In this document: in pieces, positions 1-5,123 of the stretch
How the letters are laid out: the number at the start of each line of letters is the position of its first letter
Numbering within the stretch: the stretch's first letter is position 1
From: an uncultured Eubacteriales bacterium
GTDB lineage: Bacteria; Bacillota; Clostridia; Oscillospirales; RGIG7773
NCBI GenBank assembly: GCA_934541205.1
Contig: CAKTDK010000102.1
Coordinates: forward strand, 1 to 6,605
DNA length: 6,605 nucleotides
Direction of reading: 5' to 3'
Notes under the pieces: model-generated
What the model was told of the DNA's origin: nothing
The model's database searches: none
What the model saw: only the letters and a program-made list of their open reading frames with translations
Translations under genes and position numbers: made by a program

Positions 1-2809
1 CTGCTCTATTAGCTGCGCCGTTATTGTAAGAAGCTTTCCAAGCGTCAGCCGCTGCTGCAAGCTTATCACATCCGCAAGAAGCAACCAAAGCTTCAACTTT
101 GCCCTTTAATCTGTCACGAAGCTGTTTTGAAGCAAGATACATACCGTATCCGTATTCAGCGTTATCTTCAAACAAAGAGTTTGCCCAAGCAGGACCAAAT
201 CCTTTTTTATTTACTGTATAAGGAGTTGAAGGTGAAGAGCCTCCCCAAATTGAAGAACATCCTGTAGCATTTGCAATGTACATTCTGTCACCGAAAAGCT
301 GAGTAACAAGCTTAGCATAAGGAGGTTCGCCGCAGCCTGCACAAGCTCCTGAGAACTCAAGAAGCGGCTGTTTAAACTGAGAACCTTTAACGGTATCAAG
401 TTTAAATGCATCAAATATGTCTGCTTTATCGGAAACTTTAGCCACGTTGTAATTAAAGTATTTCTGATCGGAAATCTGTTCGGCAAGAGGCTTAAATACA
501 AGCGCTTTTTCCTTAGCAGGACAAACATTTATACAAGAACCGCATCCTGTACAGTCAAGAACAGAAATGCTGATATTAAATGCATATTTATCCATTCCTT
601 TTCCAATCATTTTCTTAGTTTTAATTCCTTCAGGCGCATTTTTAACTTCTTCTTCATTAAGAGCAAAAGGTCTTATAACCGCATGAGGACAAACATAAGA
701 ACACTGGTTACACTGGATACAATTTTCAGTTACCCAAACAGGAACGTCAACTGCAATACCACGTTTTTCAAACGCTGCGCTTCCCTGAGGATGTGTACCG
801 TCCGCATAATCAACAAATGTTGAAACAGGAAGGTTTTCTCCTTGCTGAGCATTAACCGGAGTTAAGATATTTTCAACAAACTTTTTAAGTTCAGGTCTGT
901 TACATTCAATGTTAACGGGTTTTTCAATTCCCTCAGCTTTTGACCAAGCTTCTTTATTGTAATTAACCTTAACAACATTTTCAGCACCTGCGTCAATAGC
1001 GTCATGGTTCATTTTTACAATAGCTTCACCTTTTTTGCCATAAGAAGCGGTTGCGGCGTCTTTCATATATTTGTTAGCTTCTTCAGCAGGAATTATATTT
1101 GCAAGCTTAAAGAAAGCAGACTGTAAAATCGTATTGATTCTGTTTCCAAGGCCAATCTTTTTACCAAGGTCTATACCATCAATAATATAGAAATTAATAT
1201 CATTATCTGCAATATATTTCTTAACGTCAGCCGGAAGCTTTTCATCAAGCTCATCTACGCTCCACTGGCAGTTAAGAAGGAATGTTCCGCCTTTTTTAAG
1301 GTCGTTTACCATCTTATATTTACCGATGTAAGACGGATTATGACAAGCTACGAAATCAGCTTTATTTACAAAATAAGTAGATTTAATTTTATTATCACCG
1401 AATCTCAAGTGAGAAATAGTAATACCGCCTGATTTTTTGGAATCATAAGCAAAATATGCCTGAACATTTTTATCAGTATGGTCACCGATAATTTTAATAG
1501 AGTTTTTATTAGCTCCTACTGTACCGTCGGAACCAAGACCCCAGAATTTACATTCAACTGTACCCGGAGCAGCGGTTTCAGGATTTTCGGTAATTTCAAG
1601 AGAAAGTCCTGTAACGTCGTCTTCGATACCGATAGTAAACATTTTTCTGCTGTTATCTTTATCAAGTTCTTTATAAACTGCAATAATCTGAGCAGGAGTA
1701 GTATCTTTTGAACCAAGACCGTATCTTCCACCGATAATTTTTGCGTCTTTGAATTTTGAATTTGACAAAGCGGAAACAACGTCAAGATAAAGCGGTTCGC
1801 CAAGAGCACCAGGCTCTTTTGTTCTGTCAAGAACAGCAACTTTCTTAACGGTTTCAGGAATAACTTTAAGCATATGTTCAACAGAGAAAGGTCTGTAAAG
1901 TCTAACTTTGATAAGGCCTACTTTTTCTCCTTTTGCCATTAAGTAATCAATAGTTTCTTCTATAGTTTCACAAGCAGAACCCATAGCTACGATAACCTTT
2001 TCAGCATCAGGAGCACCGTAATAATTGAACGGAGCATAGTCAGTTCCCAAAAGCTCATTAATCTTGTTCATATAACCTTCAACAACAGAAGGTACATTAT
2101 TATAATAAGTATTTGAAGCTTCGCGTGCCTGGAAGAATACGTCAGGATTTTGTGCACTTCCTCTTAAAATAGGATGTTCAGGATTTAATGAACGTTTTCT
2201 GAAAGCGTCAACTTCATCCATATTGACAAGACCTTTAAGAGTATCGTAATCCCAGCATTCAACCTTAGCAATTTCATGAGAAGTTCTGAATCCATCAAAG
2301 AAATGAAGAAACGGAACTCTTCCCGAAATAGCACTCAAATGAGCAACAGCGCCAAGATCCATGATTTCCTGCTGATTATTTGAACAAAGCATAGCAAAAC
2401 CGGTCTGACGGCAAGCCATAACGTCTGAATGATCACCGAATATGGAAAGCGCATGTGACGCAAGAGCACGAGCTGATACATTAATTACGCAAGGAAGAAG
2501 TTCTCCTGCGATTTTATACATATTAGGGATCATTAACAAAAGTCCCTGAGAAGCAGTATAGGTAGTAGTCAAAGCTCCAGCTGAAAGGGAACCGTGAACT
2601 GTTCCCGCAGCACCTGCTTCAGACTGCATTTCAACAACCTTAACTTCCTGTCCGAAAATATTTTTTCTTCCTTCAGCAGCCCATTTATCCGTAACTTCAG
2701 CCATATTTGAAGACGGAGTTATAGGATAGATGGCAGCGACGTCGGTAAACGCATATGACACATGTGCCGCAGCAGTATTACCGTCCATGGTTTTTTTAAT
2801 TCTTTCCAT
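1..2809 (-). CDS. nifJ: Pyruvate:ferredoxin (flavodoxin) oxidoreductase, C-terminus cut by window edge
   Basis: Oxidises pyruvate with CoA to acetyl-CoA and CO2 and passes the electrons to ferredoxin. It is a cytoplasmic thiamine-diphosphate and iron-sulfur enzyme central to clostridial fermentation. 936 codons are visible without a stop; single-chain family members are about 1170-1230 residues. The N-terminal pyruvate/TPP domain shows YPITPSS with T31, E64 in EMQSEAGAAG and R114 in NVSARAL, matching the catalytic T31, E64 and R114 of the Desulfovibrio africanus enzyme. Two ferredoxin-type 4Fe-4S motifs follow: CIQCNQCSYVCP (C697, C700, C703, C707) and CTGCGSCINVCP (C753, C756, C759, C763). 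The TPP domain begins with C823 and C826 (GACAGCGEPP) and C851 (ATGCSSIWGG), three of the four ligands of the proximal cluster. The fourth cysteine and the Mg/TPP GDG segment should lie beyond the edge. The ATG is fixed by AAGGAGG seven bases upstream. No frameshift was found at the points checked. Confidence 0.98.
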   Translation of the reverse strand, partial: MERIKKTMDGNTAAAHVSYAFTDVAAIYPITPSSNMAEVTDKWAAEGRKNIFGQEVKVVEMQSEAGAAGTVHGSLSAGALTTTYTASQGLLLMIPNMYKIAGELLPCVINVSARALASHALSIFGDHSDVMACRQTGFAMLCSNNQQEIMDLGAVAHLSAISGRVPFLHFFDGFRTSHEIAKVECWDYDTLKGLVNMDEVDAFRKRSLNPEHPILRGSAQNPDVFFQAREASNTYYNNVPSVVEGYMNKINELLGTDYAPFNYYGAPDAEKVIVAMGSACETIEETIDYLMAKGEKVGLIKVRLYRPFSVEHMLKVIPETVKKVAVLDRTKEPGALGEPLYLDVVSALSNSKFKDAKIIGGRYGLGSKDTTPAQIIAVYKELDKDNSRKMFTIGIEDDVTGLSLEITENPETAAPGTVECKFWGLGSDGTVGANKNSIKIIGDHTDKNVQAYFAYDSKKSGGITISHLRFGDNKIKSTYFVNKADFVACHNPSYIGKYKMVNDLKKGGTFLLNCQWSVDELDEKLPADVKKYIADNDINFYIIDGIDLGKKIGLGNRINTILQSAFFKLANIIPAEEANKYMKDAATASYGKKGEAIVKMNHDAIDAGAENVVKVNYNKEAWSKAEGIEKPVNIECNRPELKKFVENILTPVNAQQGENLPVSTFVDYADGTHPQGSAAFEKRGIAVDVPVWVTENCIQCNQCSYVCPHAVIRPFALNEEEVKNAPEGIKTKKMIGKGMDKYAFNISISVLDCTGCGSCINVCPAKEKALVFKPLAEQISDQKYFNYNVAKVSDKADIFDAFKLDTVKGSQFKQPLLEFSGACAGCGEPPYAKLVTQLFGDRMYIANATGCSSIWGGSSPSTPYTVNKKGFGPAWANSLFEDNAEYGYGMYLASKQLRDRLKGKVEALVASCGCDKLAAAADAWKASYNNGAANRA

Positions 2810-2816
2810 GTTATTT

Positions 2817-2823
2817 CCTCCTT
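2817..2823 (-). promoter_or_regulatory. Ribosome binding site of nifJ
   Basis: On the minus strand this reads AAGGAGG, a full match to the anti-Shine-Dalgarno sequence, seven bases before the ATG at 2809. It decides the start and suggests high expression. Confidence 0.9.
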
Positions 2824-2859
2824 GATTTATGTTAACAATTTTTAGCGAAATAATATATA

Positions 2860-2882
2860 CTTTGTAATTTTTAATCACAAAG
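2860..2882. promoter_or_regulatory. Inverted repeat in the nifJ leader, operator or 5' stem-loop
   Basis: Nine-base arms CTTTGTAAT and ATCACAAAG flank a 5-base spacer, with one mismatch between the arms. One further complementary base pair lies outside (2859/2883). It sits just downstream of the predicted nifJ transcription start, where a bound repressor would block transcription. In minus-strand RNA the mismatch becomes a G-U pair, giving ten continuous pairs closed by UAAAA, so a stabilising 5' hairpin is equally possible. The TTGTGA half resembles a half-site of the redox regulator Rex, but the spacing (19 bases between outer TTGT ends) does not fit the usual 18-base Rex site. The regulator is unknown. 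Confidence 0.5.
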
Positions 2883-2893
2883 TTTCAACATAT

Positions 2894-2922
2894 ATAATAT
2901 CACTTTTTCCTCACTCTGTAAA
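2894..2922 (-). promoter_or_regulatory. Candidate sigma-A promoter of nifJ
   Basis: Read on the minus strand: TTTACA (-35, 5 of 6 matches, 2917-2922), a 17-base spacer, and TATTAT (-10, 5 of 6, 2894-2899). The predicted start is near 2886-2888, giving a leader of roughly 78 bases that carries the inverted repeat and the ribosome site. The spacing is ideal, but the region is very AT-rich, so chance matches are common. Confidence 0.6.
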
Positions 2923-3091
2923 GTTACTTTGATAAAAAATTCACATATAATTTACAGGAATTTTATATGGTATTTTTATAAAAATAAATAAATTTGATTT
3001 ATTTTCCTCTAATTCTTTCGTTTTACTTGTTGTAATTTAATACAAAACTGCAAATTATATTATATGTGACGTTTGTCATACACTCAAAAGG

Positions 3092-3199
3092 TTATATTTT
3101 TTCGTATAAATTATGTTTTATAAATCCTATATACTTAAGATCTTCGGTCAAAACCTCTCGCATATATTTTAATGCCTTTATGCTGCTATCCGAAATCAT
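3092..3199 (-). CDS. Hypothetical 35-residue small ORF, possibly a remnant of a larger gene
   Basis: The minus-strand ORF starts at ATG 3199 and stops at TAA 3092-3094. AAGGA lies four bases before the ATG, a usable but close ribosome site. The peptide begins MISDSSIKALKYMREVL and looks like an amphipathic helix with a basic tail ending in HNLYEKI; no membrane segment or signal is seen. The frame stays open for ten codons upstream of the ATG (RKYIFLHKEK, back to a stop at 3230-3232). Together these resemble the C-terminal end of LysR-type regulators, where a strand and a charged turn precede a final helix. That resemblance is from memory and weak. Alternatives are a genuine small protein or a chance ORF in AT-rich DNA. 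It lies between nifJ and the acetyltransferase gene with no clear promoter of its own. Confidence 0.3.
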   Translation of the reverse strand: MISDSSIKALKYMREVLTEDLKYIGFIKHNLYEKI

Positions 3200-3259
3200 T
3201 TTTTCCTTATGCAAAAAAATATATTTCCGTTAGAAACTAAAAGTCCGTTATAAATACCC

Positions 3260-3289
3260 TTGACAATAAAATATAAAAATGAATTTAAT
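3260..3289 (+). promoter_or_regulatory. Candidate distal promoter of the acetyltransferase gene
   Basis: TTGACA (3260-3265, perfect -35), an 18-base spacer, then TTTAAT (3284-3289, 5 of 6). It points rightward about 135 bases before the GTG start. It is weaker than the next promoter because of the longer spacer. Confidence 0.4.
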
Positions 3290-3327
3290 TAAACAAAAGA
3301 CTTATACCCGGAAATATTAAGAGTTAT

Positions 3328-3356
3328 TTGACATCTCTATAACCAAAGTTTAAAAT
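3328..3356 (+). promoter_or_regulatory. Candidate main promoter of the acetyltransferase gene
   Basis: TTGACA (3328-3333, perfect -35), a 17-base spacer, then TAAAAT (3351-3356, 5 of 6). The predicted start near 3363 gives a leader of about 60 bases that includes a short GC-rich hairpin (CCGCC-TTT-GGCGG, 3380-3392) and the ribosome site. It is the best promoter match in the window. Confidence 0.7.
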
Positions 3357-3407
3357 GAAAGAAAACTCAGCCGTATTTGCCGCCTTTGGCGGATATGATA
3401 CTTTATC

Positions 3408-3416
3408 AAAGGAGAG
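3408..3416 (+). promoter_or_regulatory. Ribosome binding site that selects a GTG start
   Basis: AAAGGAGAG lies 8-10 bases before GTG 3425. The upstream in-frame candidates (TTG 3377, ATG 3395) have no purine-rich site in front of them, so this element argues for the GTG. Confidence 0.75.
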
Positions 3417-3424
3417 AAGAAACA

Positions 3425-3937
3425 GTGACTTGTAAAATAAGAAAATGGAAACTTTCAGACGCGGCAGATTTAGCTGCAGCTATTTCCAATAAAAAAATAC
3501 AGGATAATCTTAGAGACGGATTGCCATATCCTTATACCGAACAGGATGGAAGAAATTATATCTCCGCTATGCTTTGTGCAGATGAAAATGAAATTTTTGC
3601 TTTTGCTATCACGGTAGATAACAAAGCAATAGGAAGTATCAGCGTTTTTCGTCAAAATAACATACATAGACAAACTGCAGAATTAGGATATTACATAGCA
3701 CAGGAGCATTGGGGAAAAGGAATAACAACCGATGCTGTAAAGCAAATTTGTAAATATATTTTTGAAAACAGCGATATTATCCGCATCTTTGCAGAACCTT
3801 TTGCATACAATAAAGGCTCTTGCCGCGTGCTTGAAAAAGCGGGTTTTCAATACGAAGGTACATTGAGAAATAACGCTGTAAAAAACGGCAAAGTTGTGGA
3901 TATGAGAATGTACTCAATACTAAAAGCTGAAATATAA
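3425..3937 (+). CDS. GNAT N-acetyltransferase, RimJ/RimL type
   Basis: Predicted cytoplasmic enzyme moving an acetyl group from acetyl-CoA to an amine. The substrate cannot be told: this branch acetylates ribosomal protein N-termini, amino acids, polyamines, antibiotics and other compounds. With the GTG start the product is 170 residues, normal for the family. It begins with the typical strand and helix (TCKIRKWKLSDAADLAAAI), has an IGSISVF strand at 69-75, then ELGYYIAQEHWGKGITTDAV (86-105), which contains the acetyl-CoA pyrophosphate-binding turn WGKGIT. The late family signature NKGSCRVLEKAGFQYEGTLR (129-148) follows, and the protein ends in the strand DMRMYSIL. It is a single-gene unit with its own promoters and a terminator 10 bases after the stop, convergent with the glpK operon. 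An ATG at 3395 would add ten residues but lacks a ribosome site. Confidence 0.9.
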   Translation: MTCKIRKWKLSDAADLAAAISNKKIQDNLRDGLPYPYTEQDGRNYISAMLCADENEIFAFAITVDNKAIGSISVFRQNNIHRQTAELGYYIAQEHWGKGITTDAVKQICKYIFENSDIIRIFAEPFAYNKGSCRVLEKAGFQYEGTLRNNAVKNGKVVDMRMYSILKAEI

Positions 3938-3947
3938 CTTCCTGTTT

Positions 3948-3985
3948 AAAAGATGTCATTGAAAAATTTTTCAATGACATCTTTT
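3948..3985. terminator. Bidirectional rho-independent terminator
   Basis: A perfect 38-base palindrome with 19-base arms (AAAAGATGTCATTGAAAAA and its complement) lies between two converging genes, 10 bases after the acetyltransferase stop and 7 bases after the DUF5131 stop. The stem ends in TTTT on both strands (CTTTTGTTTA to the right, CTTTTAAACA to the left), so it can end transcription from either side. The stem is AT-rich but long. Confidence 0.9.
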
Positions 3986-3992
3986 GTTTAAT

Positions 3993-4706
3993 TTACGGTG
4001 TATAGTTTATATTTGCTTTTTTAGCCTGAGTATGCTGATATTTTCTTTCTATACGATAAATTTTTCCGTCTTTTTTTAATTTTGCTCCGGTCTGTTTAAA
4101 AATAAACTTAACATTTTTTCTTATACATTGCTGTCTTAAATCCATAATCCAATCAAAATCACATAACCTCGCTTGACTTCCCGATTCTCCTCCTGCTACC
4201 ACTTCCTCTATACCATCTAAATAATCTTCAATATAAATTCTGCTTAAAAGAGGTTCGCATATAATAATTTTATGTTTTACAGGGACCTTTTTATATATCG
4301 GAAGTCTGAAATCTGACATAAGCTGATTTTCTACAGTACAACATATAGTAACATTATCATAACCATCGTTCCAGTCATCGGGAATACACTGCATAAATCT
4401 ATGTATTCTTTTTGTAATTAAAAAAAATTCGAGATCACTTCTGATTTTCATCATATTCCATGCTTCATTTCGCCAATCGTCCGCATCTTCAACAAAAAAG
4501 TCCGAAGTAAAACAAGTATATACAGTTTCTCCAGACCGTATTTTATAATTTCCTTTTCTGTCTTTTTTTATAGGCATATCAAATTTGGAAGTCTTTCTTA
4601 CAACAGAAGGATCTCTGCCATGACTTGCATCCGCTCTGTAAACATAACAATTACGGCATCCCTCGCTGATTTTGTGACAGCCATGCCACAAATTCCAATC
4701 TGCCAT
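3993..4706 (-). CDS. DUF5131 (phage Gp37/Gp68 family) protein, possible radical-SAM-like enzyme
   Basis: 237 residues, the usual length for clostridial members. The reaction is unknown. The family hallmark is at the N-terminus: WNLWHGCHKISEGCRNCYVY (4-23), with cysteines at 10, 17 and 20 (CX6CX2C), resembling the cluster-binding cysteines of radical SAM enzymes. The rest alternates strands and loops as expected of a TIM-like barrel: VYTCFTSDFFVEDAD, FFLITKRIHRF, NVTICCTVENQ, KHKIIICEPLL, VVAGGESGSQARLCDFDW, and FIFKQTGAK near the C-terminus. All these family motifs are intact. It is the last gene of the glpK operon: its ATG is 3 bases after the yjbQ stop and its ribosome site (GGAGGG) lies across the final codons and stop of yjbQ, which points to translational coupling. 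Despite the phage-derived name, no phage genes are nearby. The family call is firm; a radical SAM function is inference. Confidence 0.88.
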   Translation of the reverse strand: MADWNLWHGCHKISEGCRNCYVYRADASHGRDPSVVRKTSKFDMPIKKDRKGNYKIRSGETVYTCFTSDFFVEDADDWRNEAWNMMKIRSDLEFFLITKRIHRFMQCIPDDWNDGYDNVTICCTVENQLMSDFRLPIYKKVPVKHKIIICEPLLSRIYIEDYLDGIEEVVAGGESGSQARLCDFDWIMDLRQQCIRKNVKFIFKQTGAKLKKDGKIYRIERKYQHTQAKKANINYTP

Positions 4707-4709
4707 TTC

Positions 4710-5105
4710 TTATCCCTCCGTAATTTTCACATAAAACCTTCTTGTTCTCGGCCCGTCAAACTCACAGAAATATATTCCCTGCCATATTCCTAAAACAAGC
4801 TTACCGCCTGATATGATTATATTTTCACTGCTTCCAACACAAGACGCCTTTAAATGAGCTTTGGAATTTCCTTCAAAATGCTTAAATTCTTTTCTGTCGG
4901 GAAATGCCAGATCAAGTCCCAAAAGCATATCCGTAACAACATCTGGATCGGAATTTTCATTTATTGTTATCCCAGCAGTTGTATGAGGGCAAAAAACAAT
5001 GCACTGTCCTTCAGAAATTCCGCTTTTTTTAACCGCGTCTTTCACTTTAGACGTTATATTATAAAAATTCTCCGGTTCTGTTTTTATTGTATATTCAAAA
5101 ATCAT
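4710..5105 (-). CDS. yjbQ: YjbQ / UPF0047 family protein (secondary thiamine-phosphate synthase-like)
   Basis: 131 residues, close to full family length (about 130-140). Conserved motifs are all present: FCPHTTAGITINEN (38-51), HFEGNSKAHLKAS (76-88) and GIWQGIYFCEFDGPRTRR (106-123). Likely metal- or substrate-site residues are H41, H76, E78, N80, H84, E115 and D117. Escherichia coli YjbQ shows a weak thiamine-phosphate synthase activity when overproduced, hence the database name, but the physiological role is unsettled. The protein is soluble, with no signal or membrane segment. It follows glpK by 18 bases; GGGGTG five bases before the ATG serves as the ribosome site. The downstream DUF5131 gene starts 3 bases after its stop, so the two are probably made together. 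Confidence 0.92.
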   Translation of the reverse strand: MIFEYTIKTEPENFYNITSKVKDAVKKSGISEGQCIVFCPHTTAGITINENSDPDVVTDMLLGLDLAFPDRKEFKHFEGNSKAHLKASCVGSSENIIISGGKLVLGIWQGIYFCEFDGPRTRRFYVKITEG

Positions 5106-5123
5106 ATTTACACCCCAAAACTT

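Noticed and set aside
1478..1881. Open frames on both strands inside nifJ.
   Set aside because: They lie in other frames of a fully recognisable coding sequence, have no ribosome sites or protein-like features, and are shadows.
2851..2880. Alternative nifJ promoter TTGTGA-N17-TATATT on the minus strand.
   Set aside because: Both boxes match only 4 of 6 bases, the -35 overlaps the inverted repeat, and a better promoter lies just upstream.
2971..3005. AT-only palindrome (2971-2986) and an adjacent 9-base inverted repeat (AAAATAAAT / ATTTATTTT, 2981-3005) that might be a terminator for the small minus-strand ORF.
   Set aside because: The arms contain no G or C and the region is so AT-rich that repeats of this kind are expected by chance; there is no convincing stem plus T-tract.
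3063..3082. Small inverted repeat TGAC-GTTT-GTCA in the intergenic region.
   Set aside because: Only four perfect base pairs with poor extension and no placement relative to a promoter that would suggest an operator.
3993..4706. Prophage remnant, suggested by the phage Gp37/Gp68 family name of the DUF5131 protein.
   Set aside because: No integrase, capsid, lysis or attachment-site sequence is seen; the gene sits tightly inside an operon with housekeeping genes and shares their base composition.
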